Assembly (NCBI GenBank): GCA_016786845.1
Contig: JAEUVB010000023.1
Coordinates: forward strand, 248,001 to 312,000
Source of the DNA: Chitinophagaceae bacterium
Lineage (GTDB): Bacteria; Bacteroidota; Bacteroidia; Chitinophagales; Chitinophagaceae
Direction of reading: 5' to 3'
Length of the DNA stretch: 64,000 bases
Under the pieces are notes generated by a model. The model did no database searches. It was not told the DNA's origin and saw only the letters and a program-made list of their open reading frames with translations. Made by a program: the position numbers and the translations under genes. Shown in pieces: positions 9,562 to 18,406 of the stretch. Each line of letters opens with the position of its first letter. Within the stretch, counting starts at the first letter, position 1.

Positions 9562-10215
9562 ATGATGATGAATAAAACTAAGCCTGAAAACGTCGATTTA
9601 TATATCGCCTCTTTTCCAAAGTCGACCCAAAAACGCTTGCAACAGATGCGAAAAACCATACTCAAAGCAGCGCCCAAAGCAAAGGAACTCATTAGCTACC
9701 AAATGCCGGCTTATGAATACAATGGCAAGCTCGTCTACTTTGCAGGATATGAAAAGCACATCGGATTCTATCCCACAGCCTCAGGCATCACCCAATTCAC
9801 TTCAGACATTAGACACTATAAATCCTCTAAAGGCGCCATTCAATTTCCTCTCGATCAGGAATTACCTGTTGCGTTGATCACCCGAATAGTTCAGTTCAGA
9901 GTCCGGGAAAATGAAACCAAATTCTATTCAAAGGCCAAACCCAAAACCTGCGTAAACGGGCACAACTATACCCCCACCCCGACCATGAAAAATTGCCCAA
10001 TATGTGCGCAAAAAACAACTTCCAAAACCAATCCTTTCGCAACACTTCCCGCACCGGCCCGACGTGCTTTACAATCCAAAGGGATCACAACAACTAAAAA
10101 ACTGTCTGCCCTGACCGAAAAGGAAATTTCCGCCCTTCATGGAATTGGCCCGAGCAGCATTCCAAAATTAAAAACGATTATGGCGAGTGAGGGGATGCAG
10201 TTCAAAAGCCATTAA
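9562..10215 (+). CDS. DUF1801 (YdhG-like) protein fused to zinc-knuckle and helix-hairpin-helix segments
   Basis: The 217-residue soluble protein begins with three consecutive Met codons, so the exact start is uncertain. Residues 5-125 are a DUF1801 domain, recognisable by ISYQMPAYEYNGKLVYFAGY, HIGFYPTASG and KGAIQFPLD. Residues 134-157 hold a possible zinc site, CVNGH then CPIC. Residues 160-215 form a helix-hairpin-helix like the RNA polymerase alpha C-terminal domain (LPAPARRALQSKGI, LHGIGPSSIPKL), a fold often used for DNA contact. The role is not established; an iron-chaperone-like fold and nucleic-acid binding have been suggested for DUF1801 relatives. It stands alone between a terminator and fbp. 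Confidence 0.75.
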   Translation: MMMNKTKPENVDLYIASFPKSTQKRLQQMRKTILKAAPKAKELISYQMPAYEYNGKLVYFAGYEKHIGFYPTASGITQFTSDIRHYKSSKGAIQFPLDQELPVALITRIVQFRVRENETKFYSKAKPKTCVNGHNYTPTPTMKNCPICAQKTTSKTNPFATLPAPARRALQSKGITTTKKLSALTEKEISALHGIGPSSIPKLKTIMASEGMQFKSH

Positions 10216-10309
10216 GAAATAAAGGCATGCCCCGAATTTCGATTCTTCGTTTGAACTCCGGCTGAATTACTTTTTCTCCGAATGGGTTCGCTTTTTAATC
10301 TTTAGCGTT

Positions 10310-10317
10310 TACTTTTG
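10310..10317 (+). promoter_or_regulatory. -7 promoter box of fbp
   Basis: TACTTTTG matches TAnnTTTG and ends only 4 nt before the first ATG at 10322. Transcription should then start at about the ATG itself. Either the mRNA is leaderless or translation starts at a later Met (10346). Confidence 0.6.
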
Positions 10318-10321
10318 CGCC

Positions 10322-11335
10322 ATGATGAATCCCAACAGACATTTGATGACCCTCGACGAATTTACGGTTTACCAAACCCGACAATTTTCTCATGCGACAG
10401 GCGAGATGTCGACCCTACTCCGCGATATCGGACTGGCTTGTAAGTTTATCAATAAACAGGTTAACAAGGCCGGCCTCGTAGATATTCTCGGTGCTCACGG
10501 TGCCGTCAATGTGCAAGGTGAGGAACAAATGAAACTGGATGTATTTGCCAATGATGTACTCATCAATGTGCTGCAACACAGCAGTGAATGTGCAGGCATC
10601 GCATCGGAAGAAAATGATGATTTTCTGGCTTTCGATGATGATCATTCTGTGAATTCTAAATATGTCGTGATGTTCGATCCTTTAGACGGGAGTTCGAATA
10701 TTGATGTAAATGCATCTATAGGAACCATCTTCTGTATTTACAAAAGGGTGAGCCCCTTGGGAAAACCTTGTACTCAAGAAGATTTTCTTCAGAAAGGTCG
10801 TAATATCATGGCTGCCGGATATGTGATTTACGGTTCAAGTACCATGCTCGTTTATGCTTCCCGTTTGGGTGTAAATGGATTTACACTGGAACCCAGCATC
10901 GGGGAATTTTGCCTCTCGCACAGGGATATGAAATGTCCTGAAAAAGGGAAAATATATTCTATTAACCAAGGCAACACGGCAAAATATGATGATAACCTGA
11001 AAAGATTTTTAGATTATTGCATGAGCGAAGATAAAGCAAATAGCCTCCCCTGGTCGCATCGTTATATTGGAAGCATGGTGGCAGATTTACATCGTACCCT
11101 CATCAAAGGTGGGTTGTTTATGTATCCTGCAGATTGCAAAAATGCGAACGGAAAACTTCGGCTCCTGTATGAATGTAATCCCATGAGTTATATTATCGAA
11201 ATGGCAGGCGGAATAGGCTCAACAGGCCAAGAGGCCATCCTTGATGTGCAGCCTACCGAATTACATCAACGTGTACCTATTTTCATAGGTTCAAAAAATC
11301 AGGTAGAAAAAGCGATTGAAATCATTAGAGGATAA
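10322..11335 (+). CDS. fbp: Fructose-1,6-bisphosphatase, class I
   Basis: The protein has 337 residues, the normal length for class I FBPase. It dephosphorylates fructose-1,6-bisphosphate in gluconeogenesis, in the cytoplasm. The metal and substrate signature FDPLDGSSNIDVN lies at about residues 118-130. ASEENDD supplies the acidic metal ligands near 98, and YIIEMAGGIGS occurs near the C terminus. Three Met codons (1, 2 and 9) are possible starts. The -7 box lies so close to Met1 that Met9 (MTLDEF, 10346), which opens the conserved part, is a real alternative. A structured repeat begins 20 nt after the stop. Confidence 0.95.
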   Translation: MMNPNRHLMTLDEFTVYQTRQFSHATGEMSTLLRDIGLACKFINKQVNKAGLVDILGAHGAVNVQGEEQMKLDVFANDVLINVLQHSSECAGIASEENDDFLAFDDDHSVNSKYVVMFDPLDGSSNIDVNASIGTIFCIYKRVSPLGKPCTQEDFLQKGRNIMAAGYVIYGSSTMLVYASRLGVNGFTLEPSIGEFCLSHRDMKCPEKGKIYSINQGNTAKYDDNLKRFLDYCMSEDKANSLPWSHRYIGSMVADLHRTLIKGGLFMYPADCKNANGKLRLLYECNPMSYIIEMAGGIGSTGQEAILDVQPTELHQRVPIFIGSKNQVEKAIEIIRG

Positions 11336-11355
11336 TTCATTTATTCCATGAATGA

Positions 11356-11440
11356 GGGCGGCTCACACGCTATCCGCTACAAGTCCTCGCTCCTCCTGCG
11401 TCGTCCCTGCGGGCTTTTCGCTGCTATCGTTGCCGCGATC
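11356..11440 (+). repeat. Structured interspersed repeat, copy A
   Basis: This GC-richer block reads GGGCGGC, then ACACGCTATCCGCTACAAG, a variable arm region, then TTTTCGCTGCTATCGTTGCCGC. The same frame recurs at 56348 (closest relative) and, in a second subfamily, at 34902. All three sit a few tens of bases after the stop of a plus-strand gene and in the same orientation. The internal hairpin is weaker in this copy than in the others. Confidence 0.75.
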
Positions 11441-11497
11441 CGTTCGAACCATCGGATGATTTTTGGTCCAACATTTTTGTATCCCCATTTTAAACTG

Positions 11498-11505
11498 TAT
11501 TTTAG
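11498..11505 (+). promoter_or_regulatory. Weak candidate promoter of the CpeT-like gene
   Basis: TATTTTAG resembles the -7 box with one mismatch. TTTG at 11476-11479 is 18 nt upstream, about the expected -33 distance. Start codon at 11521. Confidence 0.3.
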
Positions 11506-11520
11506 CTTCAAATATTCAAC

Positions 11521-12147
11521 ATGAAAAAATTTCTCTTTCTATTCATTTTAGCATTTGCATTCAAAACAGGTATTTCTCAAACCTATATCTATGATTTGCA
11601 ATTCCGTCGCTTGTATCAGTTCATGCAAGGTTCGTTTTCGAGCGAAGCACAATCCAAGCGTGATCCTAATTTTATGGACATCCGTTTGAAAATGGCACCG
11701 ATGTGGCACGACCATTTCGGCTTTTACCTGTATGTCGAACAAGCCCTTGCCGGAAAAGAAGATCAACCCTATCGCCAGCGTGTATACAGGCTGATCCAGG
11801 TAGATGATACTACGATTGAAAGCAGAGTGTATACCATAAAAAATGGCGAAAAGTATTATGGTGCATGGAAGGAAAGAAATCCTATCGATGATTTAGATGA
11901 AGAGGATTTAGAGCTCAGGGACGGTTGTACAATTTATATTCATCGGGATGAGGATGGCACTTTTTATGGTAGCACCAAAGAGAAGGATTGTAGCAGCGAC
12001 CTCAAAGGGGCAGCCTATGCAACCTCACATGTGGTGATTACTCCGGATGTACTGATGTCTTGGGATCAGGGATTTGACACTAACGGAAAACAAGTTTGGG
12101 GTTCGGAAACCGGACCTTATGAATTTGTGAAATTGAGACAGTGGTAA
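11521..12147 (+). CDS. CpeT/CpcT-family (bilin lyase-like) exported protein
   Basis: The 208-residue protein has an N-terminal signal peptide (about 1-19, ending GISQ) and a single CpeT/CpcT beta-barrel domain. Typical family stretches are LYQFMQGSFSS, the repeated acidic and aromatic middle (YRQRVYRLIQ, YYGAWKE), LRDGCTIYI and a terminal WGSETGPYEFVK. In cyanobacteria the family attaches phycobilins to phycobiliproteins. Nothing photosynthetic is seen here and the protein is exported, so a chromophore-lyase role is unlikely; ligand binding in the periplasm is a guess. It follows fbp after repeat A. Its stop codon touches the stop of the convergent NamZ gene with no gap. Confidence 0.8.
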   Translation: MKKFLFLFILAFAFKTGISQTYIYDLQFRRLYQFMQGSFSSEAQSKRDPNFMDIRLKMAPMWHDHFGFYLYVEQALAGKEDQPYRQRVYRLIQVDDTTIESRVYTIKNGEKYYGAWKERNPIDDLDEEDLELRDGCTIYIHRDEDGTFYGSTKEKDCSSDLKGAAYATSHVVITPDVLMSWDQGFDTNGKQVWGSETGPYEFVKLRQW

Positions 12148-13326
12148 TTATTCAAAATCCTTATACAGCAGGTATTTTTTACGAATAAGTTTAAAGTCGT
12201 TTAATTTGACTTGCCATGTATTCCGTATAGCCTCTTCGCTCATGCCGGATAGTAATTGTTTTCTCAAAGTTGCGGTACCGGAAAGTTTTTCAAAGAATTC
12301 ATTAAAAAATTTTGAGGTATCCTTCGTCAAGGTCAATGCATTTTGAATAAAACTCAGATTTAATTTTTTGTTGAGAATTTTCATAATCTGCACCGGTGGT
12401 AAGTGCAAGTTGGCTCCATAGCAAACTTGGTTTTCCAATAAAGGTTGTTTAGCTCCTTCAGTGCTGACCGGTGTAAATGAAAATCCATTGTCCCGAAAAG
12501 ACGGATGTCCCCAAACCTCAAACGGATGAGGCGTACCCCTGCCTACACTAACCATAGTACCTTCAAATAAGCACAACGATGGGTATAATAAAATAGCCCC
12601 ATCGGACTTTAAATTGGGAGAAGGCGGCACAGGCAAATGATATAATGTATTATGATCATAATTCTTACACGGGATTACGGTCAATGAACAAGTTTTCTTA
12701 TCCTTAAGCCATTTCTCTCCATTCAACATCTTCGCATATTCACCGACCGTCATACCGTGCACGATAGGAATAGGTTGCATGCCCACGAATGACGTGAAGC
12801 TTTTTTCAAGCACAGGACCATCCACATAAAAACCGTTAGGATTAGGCCTGTCGAGTATGATCAAAGGTATCGCAGCAGCAGCACAAGCTTCCATCATATA
12901 TTGGAGCGAAGAAATATAAGTATAAAAACGCGCCCCCACATCTTGTATGTCGAATACCACGACATCAATCCCCTTCATACTTTCGGAAGATGGTTTTTTG
13001 CTGCTGCCATACATAGAAGTAATTGGTATTCCTGTTTTCATATCGATTCCGTTTTTCACCAGTTCACCTGCATCAGCTGTACCCCGAAACCCGTGTTCCG
13101 GCGCAAAAATGCTGACGATTTTTATACCCAAATTTTGCAAAGTATCGGCTAGGTGTACTTTACGAATAACGGAAGTTTGATTCACCAATAAGGCCACCTT
13201 TTTCCCACTTAATAATGGAAGGTATTCCTGTATTTGTTCAGCCCCGGTCATTACTTTATTTGAATATCGCTGACTCATCATATTCAAAGGGAAACTGACC
13301 AACAGCATGAGGATAATTCTGTACAT
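12148..13326 (-). CDS. namZ: Exo-beta-N-acetylmuramidase NamZ family (DUF1343), exported
   Basis: The conserved domain covers nearly the whole protein. It includes VALLVNQTSV, IVSIFAPEHGFRG, VVFDIQDVGARFYTY, LIILDRPNP, and FEGTMVSVGRGTPHPFE toward the C terminus. NamZ enzymes release N-acetylmuramic acid from the non-reducing ends of peptidoglycan fragments, for recycling or for scavenging cell walls. I start at 13326 (392 residues), because this Met begins a clean signal peptide (LMLLVSFPLNMMSQ) and a -7 box sits just before it. An upstream start at 13392 would add 22 residues, overlap the divergent gene and place the promoter inside the coding region. Confidence 0.88.
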   Translation of the reverse strand: MYRIILMLLVSFPLNMMSQRYSNKVMTGAEQIQEYLPLLSGKKVALLVNQTSVIRKVHLADTLQNLGIKIVSIFAPEHGFRGTADAGELVKNGIDMKTGIPITSMYGSSKKPSSESMKGIDVVVFDIQDVGARFYTYISSLQYMMEACAAAAIPLIILDRPNPNGFYVDGPVLEKSFTSFVGMQPIPIVHGMTVGEYAKMLNGEKWLKDKKTCSLTVIPCKNYDHNTLYHLPVPPSPNLKSDGAILLYPSLCLFEGTMVSVGRGTPHPFEVWGHPSFRDNGFSFTPVSTEGAKQPLLENQVCYGANLHLPPVQIMKILNKKLNLSFIQNALTLTKDTSKFFNEFFEKLSGTATLRKQLLSGMSEEAIRNTWQVKLNDFKLIRKKYLLYKDFE

Positions 13327-13330
13327 TCGA

Positions 13331-13338
13331 CAAAAATA
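13331..13338 (-). promoter_or_regulatory. -7 promoter box of namZ
   Basis: The minus strand reads TATTTTTG, then 4 nt, then the ATG at 13326. It fixes the start choice and implies a leaderless or nearly leaderless message. Confidence 0.55.
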
Positions 13339-13373
13339 ATTAAACCGGATCATCTTCCTTTCAGAATTTCTGC

Positions 13374-15089
13374 ATGAAACATAAATGGTCACTCTTTTGT
13401 TGTTTATTAATAGGCGCTTTATGGATAGGCCTTAGGATAGGATATTCCGAGAAGGGAGAAACTTTATCCGTAAAAGTGACCACTTGGGATGCATTGGGTT
13501 ATTATATGTTCTTACCGGCAAAATTTATTTATGAGGATGAAAAAAAATTAAGTTTCATTCCCGCAATAGATAGTGTATACCAAGTAAGTGGCGGACAATT
13601 TTATCAGGCCGGCCCTTGCAAAAATGGAAATCTTGCCGGCAAATACCTGCTAGGTGTTTCTATTTTGCAAACACCCTTTTTCCTTGGTGCTCATGCTTAT
13701 GCGTTGTCATCGAAATATCCGGCAGACGGATTTTCAACACCTTATCAAATGAGCATCGCATGGGGGGCGATCGTGTTTTGCATTTTGGCTCTCTGGCTGT
13801 TGAGAAAAATTCTGTTGAACTATTTTTCTGACCCCATTACAGCCCTAACGCTTATATTATTCATAGCAGGCAGTAATTTACCCCAATACGTCGCGATTGA
13901 AGGCGGACAAAGTCATGCATGGATCTTTCCTCTGTATGTTTTTATACTTTATACCACCATACGATGGCATGAACAGAAGAAGCCCATTTGGGCATTCCTG
14001 AGTGGACTGATAATTGGCATAGCCACCATTAGCCGGCCTACAGAAGCAGTCATGCTCTTTGTCCCCTTACTTTGGGATGCCGGAGACAAGTGTAAATGGA
14101 AGGAAAAATGGGATTTTATTAAAACCAATCCGCTCACCCTGATTTTCATTTTCGCCGGACTATTCGTTGGCATCCTGCCACAACTCATTTATTGGAAATC
14201 AGTTACAGGTTCATGGATCTATGATGTGGGCAGCAAATGGGATTTTCTCAATCCGCATTGGCGCGTTCTGATAGGATGGGAGAAAGGATGGTTTATCTAT
14301 ACGCCCGTAACTATACTTTTTGTGACAGGATTATTTTTCATGAAAAAATTCTCCTTTCGACATGCGGTCATCACGTTTTGTTTGTTGAACATCTATATCA
14401 TTATCTCATGGCATATTTGGCGTTATGGAGGCTCCTACTCTACACGAGCATTGGTTCAAAGCTATCCGATATTTGCTTTTCCTTTAGCTGCACTATTGGA
14501 AAAATTTGTCAGCAGTAAATTGAAATACAGCTTGATTTTTTTGATTCCTTTTCTCATCGGAGTCAATCTTTTTCAGATATATCAATACAATCGGAATATC
14601 CTACATTACGATGACATGAACAGGCGCTACTACCAGGCGATTTATTTAAATCCCAACCCTTCACCAATAGACATGAGTCTGCTTGATAATGAAACGATCA
14701 TTCGACACGAGGAGGATTATCAGCGAATGACTTTATTAAAAAAGAAATTCATGGTTCCCATGCCAATCACTTCGGATACTATTTTGCTTTCGCATCATAT
14801 GGGCCCTGACAAGGCAAAACATGTTATCAAAATCAATTGCAATATCCATGTCCGGCGTGGTTTGTGGGGATCATATATTCGGACATTTGTACAACAGGGC
14901 CCTCATACGGATACGTTTAGAATTCGATTATTTAATGCTTTATGTCATGAAGGTAATGATCAGGATTATTCCTACTTCATTCCCATTCCTAAAAGTGTGG
15001 ACAGCAGCAAAATCACGTTAAGTATCGAAGGTAGCCCCGAGTTACAGGCATTTTTAAATAACATTGAACTCATAGATTTCAAAAAATAG
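13374..15089 (+). CDS. Multipass membrane protein, GT-C glycosyltransferase-like (paralogue of the 46440 gene)
   Basis: The 571-residue integral membrane protein has about ten hydrophobic segments and a C-terminal extramembrane part of about 150 residues (420-571). The first luminal loop carries TWDALGYYMFLPAKFIYEDE, in the position where GT-C enzymes keep catalytic acids. Other conserved points are LLGVSILQTPFFLGAHAYAL, GGQSHAWIFPLY, ISRPTEAVMLF, PQLIYWKSVTGSWI and GWFIYTPV. The gene starting at 46440 shares all of these. GT-C proteins use lipid-linked sugars in the periplasm, but neither donor nor acceptor is known. The C-terminal extension is absent from the paralogue. The end is 1 bp from the convergent lutA stop. 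Confidence 0.6.
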   Translation: MKHKWSLFCCLLIGALWIGLRIGYSEKGETLSVKVTTWDALGYYMFLPAKFIYEDEKKLSFIPAIDSVYQVSGGQFYQAGPCKNGNLAGKYLLGVSILQTPFFLGAHAYALSSKYPADGFSTPYQMSIAWGAIVFCILALWLLRKILLNYFSDPITALTLILFIAGSNLPQYVAIEGGQSHAWIFPLYVFILYTTIRWHEQKKPIWAFLSGLIIGIATISRPTEAVMLFVPLLWDAGDKCKWKEKWDFIKTNPLTLIFIFAGLFVGILPQLIYWKSVTGSWIYDVGSKWDFLNPHWRVLIGWEKGWFIYTPVTILFVTGLFFMKKFSFRHAVITFCLLNIYIIISWHIWRYGGSYSTRALVQSYPIFAFPLAALLEKFVSSKLKYSLIFLIPFLIGVNLFQIYQYNRNILHYDDMNRRYYQAIYLNPNPSPIDMSLLDNETIIRHEEDYQRMTLLKKKFMVPMPITSDTILLSHHMGPDKAKHVIKINCNIHVRRGLWGSYIRTFVQQGPHTDTFRIRLFNALCHEGNDQDYSYFIPIPKSVDSSKITLSIEGSPELQAFLNNIELIDFKK

Positions 15090-15090
15090 A

Positions 15091-15810
15091 TTACCAGCCA
15101 CTACATAGCACATCCACCAAATGGGCTGTACGGATAGGTAATTTTTCATGACGGATATAACCATCGATATGCATGAGGCAAGATACATCGGTGGAAATGA
15201 TACAATTCGCGCCGGTCTCGAGCGCACTGCTCACTTTGGTTTGGGCCATTCCGATGGAGATGGGTTCATATTTCACTGCAAAGGTTCCGCCAAAACCACA
15301 ACAAGTTTCACATTCTTTCATCTCCCGAAGGTCAAGGCCTTTTACATTGGATAGCAATTGACGTGGTCCTTTTTTTATCCCGCATTCTCTCAATGCACCG
15401 CATGCATCATGATAGGTTGCAATGGCATCATAAGTTGCCCCAAAGTCATCAAACTTGAGAATATCGACTAAAAATTCAGATATTTCAAATGAACGCTTGG
15501 TGATTTCACGGGCATCGTTGTGGTAAGATGAATTATCGAACATTTCTTCAAAGCAACCCCTCACATATCCGGTACAAGATCCGCTGGGAGAAACGATATA
15601 CTCACTTCCGGAGAAGTCTTCTATAAATTTTTCACTGACCGACCTGGCTTCATCAATAAAACCCGCATTGTATGCAGGTTGTCCGCAACAAGTTTGTTTG
15701 GGATTATAAATGATTTCGCAGCCTGCTTTTTCCAGTAATTTCACAGTATTCATTCCAACATCCGGATAAAGCTGATCGACAAAGCATGGAATAAATAATT
15801 GAACTTTCAT
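15091..15810 (-). CDS. lutA: LutA/YkgE-family (Fe-S)-binding protein
   Basis: The 239-residue protein carries two CCG-type cysteine-rich domains. The first has IPCFVDQLYP and TCCGQPAYNAGF (about 8-50). The second has ETCCGFGGTFAVKY (about 150-215). CCG modules bind iron-sulphur or heterodisulphide-type centres. In LutABC the complex oxidises L-lactate to pyruvate in the cytoplasm. No lutB or lutC is adjacent; instead it follows ribH at 25 bp, apparently as the last gene of a TPR-ribH-lutA transcript. The lactate role is therefore from family knowledge only. Confidence 0.8.
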   Translation of the reverse strand: MKVQLFIPCFVDQLYPDVGMNTVKLLEKAGCEIIYNPKQTCCGQPAYNAGFIDEARSVSEKFIEDFSGSEYIVSPSGSCTGYVRGCFEEMFDNSSYHNDAREITKRSFEISEFLVDILKFDDFGATYDAIATYHDACGALRECGIKKGPRQLLSNVKGLDLREMKECETCCGFGGTFAVKYEPISIGMAQTKVSSALETGANCIISTDVSCLMHIDGYIRHEKLPIRTAHLVDVLCSGW

Positions 15811-15835
15811 AGGATTATACTTTAATATCAGTTGA

Positions 15836-16336
15836 TCAAATCTTCGGTTTTCCCTTTAAGAATGAATCTCTTAATGAGATCATTTTCAGGGCTGCAATAG
15901 CTGCTTCTTCTCCTTTATGACCATGTTTACCACCGATTCGATCATGTGCTTGTTGAATATCATTGACCGTAAGGATACCAAATATCACCGGACTGTTTTG
16001 TTGCACATTGAGTTGTGTGATTCCGGCTGTTACCGACTGGCATACATAATCGAAATGAGGTGTTTCGCCCCTGATCACACACCCGAATGCAATGTATGCA
16101 TCAGCCGCATGATGCTGAATATGTTGTTGAATAGCAAAAGGAATCTCCACACATCCGGGCACCTGAAAAGCGCTCACCTGAACTTGCGGAAATTGATCCA
16201 GAATTCGTTGAGCACCGGCACAGAGTTCAGTAATGATTTCCTGATTCCATTCGGTATAAATTAAAACAACCTGCGAGGCTTTCACCTGCAGGTTGCTATA
16301 GTCAGTTAGTAAAGGACTGTTTGAAACAAGGGCCAT
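15836..16336 (-). CDS. ribH: 6,7-dimethyl-8-ribityllumazine synthase
   Basis: The 166-residue protein condenses 5-amino-6-ribitylaminouracil with 3,4-dihydroxy-2-butanone 4-phosphate, the penultimate step of riboflavin synthesis. Family motifs present are YTEWNQEI, VPGCVEIPFA, the substrate loop FGCVIRGETPHFDYV, and GGKHGHKGEEAA near the end. Length and motif order are normal for the capsid-forming enzyme. It starts 3 bp after the stop of the TPR gene, so both are co-transcribed. No FMN riboswitch is visible upstream. Confidence 0.95.
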   Translation of the reverse strand: MALVSNSPLLTDYSNLQVKASQVVLIYTEWNQEIITELCAGAQRILDQFPQVQVSAFQVPGCVEIPFAIQQHIQHHAADAYIAFGCVIRGETPHFDYVCQSVTAGITQLNVQQNSPVIFGILTVNDIQQAHDRIGGKHGHKGEEAAIAALKMISLRDSFLKGKPKI

Positions 16337-16339
16337 TCA

Positions 16340-17056
16340 TTAAGGATTAAAGTCACCCAAACGAGCTAAATTTTTATCCATGTTACGGGCTTGCATACTC
16401 ATCGGAAATTTCTCCTTCAACATGCGATATGTCTTTTTAGCTTCCTCCGGATTATTTTTAAGCTCATAGGCCATACCCGCTCTTTCTAAATAAATCGGCG
16501 AAAGTAAAATATTGTTTTCGTCACTTCCTGCTTCCAGATATGCTTTAATGGCATCATCAGTTTTACCTTGTTCCATATAAGCATCAGCTAATGCGCCTTG
16601 TGCAACTTTAGCCACCATGGTTCCTTTACCGTCAAATTCCTTCAAATGCTTTTCTGCATTTTTGAAATCACCTTTCTTCAAAAAACAAACACCGGCATAG
16701 TAATGAGAAAGATTGGCAGCCGGAGTACCACTGTATTTGTCAATGATTTTCAAGAAACCAAAATTATTACCATCACCATTCAGGGCCCAATTCAATGAAT
16801 CCATACTGAAGTAAGTTTGTGCACGGAAAATAGCATCATTCGATTTTTGCAAACGTGGCCCGTTATAAAACTTTGTGTAAGCGAAGTAACCCGCAACAAC
16901 GGCTAAAATACCAATAAGCACATAATTGACCATTTTACTATTGGTCTGATACCAGCTTTCCACTCCTTTGAGGCGATCTTCCGCAGTAGGTATATCGTCT
17001 ACGATTTCAGCAGCGCTTACTTTTCTTGGAGCGGTATATAAATCTTGTTTAGCCAT
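16340..17056 (-). CDS. Membrane-anchored tetratricopeptide protein (YfgM-like)
   Basis: The 238-residue protein has a cytoplasmic N terminus (1-42), one transmembrane helix at about 44-62 (VNYVLIGILAVVAGYFAY), and then TPR-like helices to the end. Recognisable repeat units include YYAGVCFLKKGDFKNAEKHL, AQGALADAYMEQGKTDDAIK and ERAGMAYELKNNPEEAKK. The arrangement resembles YfgM, which works with periplasmic chaperones near the Sec translocon, but no partner gene is next to it. It leads the TPR-ribH-lutA transcript. A -7 box lies 43 nt upstream. Confidence 0.75.
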   Translation of the reverse strand: MAKQDLYTAPRKVSAAEIVDDIPTAEDRLKGVESWYQTNSKMVNYVLIGILAVVAGYFAYTKFYNGPRLQKSNDAIFRAQTYFSMDSLNWALNGDGNNFGFLKIIDKYSGTPAANLSHYYAGVCFLKKGDFKNAEKHLKEFDGKGTMVAKVAQGALADAYMEQGKTDDAIKAYLEAGSDENNILLSPIYLERAGMAYELKNNPEEAKKTYRMLKEKFPMSMQARNMDKNLARLGDFNP

Positions 17057-17099
17057 TTTAATATATAAATTTTTATTATGGGTTTTTTCGGAACGTTCG

Positions 17100-17107
17100 C
17101 AAATGTA
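17100..17107 (-). promoter_or_regulatory. -7 promoter box for the TPR-ribH-lutA transcript
   Basis: TACATTTG on the minus strand matches TAnnTTTG, giving a leader of about 37 nt to the ATG at 17056. The -33 element is not clear. Confidence 0.45.
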
Positions 17108-17143
17108 TGAAAAAAGTTCAAAAAACCTATACCTGTATTACAA

Positions 17144-18406
17144 TTATTGCCGGTTATCCTCTAATTCACCGACAATTTTGGGCTTCCATTCAGGCATAAA
17201 TAGAAGTAAATTCGTAATCAAAGCAAAAAAGACCACTCCTTGCTGACGCGAGAGAATGTTTTCGGTCACACAGGCAATACCAAACAGGATCAATGTAAAG
17301 GCATATAATATCCGAATCGGTTTACATTGAACCGCCCGTAGGATATGCATGATCCATAGAGCGACAAAACTCATGAAACCGGGCAGACCAAAGCAAATCC
17401 ACTGATTGAGGAATTCATTATGCGTATTATAAACGCCCAAGGGTCTTTGCGCGTACATTGAATAGACTGCCATCGAGAAGTTCAGTTTTTTCCTCAATTC
17501 CACCGGCCCTATGCCCCATAACCAATGATCTCGCAACAGGGCCAGATCAGTCTTAAAAATGAGACTTCGAACTTCTACCGAATTATTCTTTACGAAGTTG
17601 CTGTCTGCAAAGAGACTTAAATAAATTTCATTCACCCTTTCATGCAAAAAGGGTATAGACAAATAACAGAATATCATGACCATTGAGCCCAAAGCCAACA
17701 ACATGAACTTTTTGAAAAGACTTCCTTCGTAGATCAAAAAAATCGACCATAACGCGATCACCAACAGAGCGAGTAAAACAGATTTGGGTGAAAGAAAAAG
17801 CAAGGTAACCCAAAGGATTGCGGAACAAATCGTCAATAGCACTTTATTGGAGTGTACATTATTTCTTCCCTTTAAAAAAATGAGAACGAGGGCAAATGCA
17901 CAATACAAACCAAAGTATGTGGGATGCACACCGCTAATATGCTCAAATAGGATTCTATAGGATACATGATGTTGAACCACTTCCCTTCCAGTGGCAACGA
18001 GATATCCCATATTCATATGAATCAAAAGAATGGCAATGATGAGCGGAAATACAAACCATCGAATTTCACTGATAAAATGCCTGGATGACAATTGAGCATG
18101 GCAAGCGATCAATAATGGAAAGATCAATAAACTGATTTTACGTTCTAAGAATCCAAAAAGCTCAGAAAGGTCCGGCGCAGAAGTAAGGGGTATATACAAA
18201 ATGTAAAACCAATAACCCATTCCGGAAAGAAGAACCCACAACCACGTCTTTCGGGTCAATCTCACTTTTTCACGGAAAGCAAAAAATGCAATTACAACCG
18301 CATAAAGTATGATGATCAGGGTTTGCAGCTTGAATGGAAGAACAAATGACACAAACAGCATACGATACAACCAAGGCTCAATATTTGAAAAACCCGGCTT
18401 AGCCAT
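17144..18406 (-). CDS. O-antigen ligase / polymerase family membrane protein (Wzy_C)
   Basis: The 420-residue protein is almost wholly hydrophobic, with about eleven transmembrane segments. The large periplasmic loop carries the Wzy_C hallmarks: WLWGIGPVELRKKL, and YNTHNEFLNQW with the conserved His and Glu. Such enzymes either ligate O-antigen to lipid A-core or polymerise repeat units in the periplasm. As the last gene of a minus-strand operon after two glycosyltransferases, it fits a surface-polysaccharide locus. Ligase and polymerase cannot be separated by sequence alone. The gene overlaps the upstream GT4 gene by 8 bp. Confidence 0.82.
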   Translation of the reverse strand: MAKPGFSNIEPWLYRMLFVSFVLPFKLQTLIIILYAVVIAFFAFREKVRLTRKTWLWVLLSGMGYWFYILYIPLTSAPDLSELFGFLERKISLLIFPLLIACHAQLSSRHFISEIRWFVFPLIIAILLIHMNMGYLVATGREVVQHHVSYRILFEHISGVHPTYFGLYCAFALVLIFLKGRNNVHSNKVLLTICSAILWVTLLFLSPKSVLLALLVIALWSIFLIYEGSLFKKFMLLALGSMVMIFCYLSIPFLHERVNEIYLSLFADSNFVKNNSVEVRSLIFKTDLALLRDHWLWGIGPVELRKKLNFSMAVYSMYAQRPLGVYNTHNEFLNQWICFGLPGFMSFVALWIMHILRAVQCKPIRILYAFTLILFGIACVTENILSRQQGVVFFALITNLLLFMPEWKPKIVGELEDNRQ

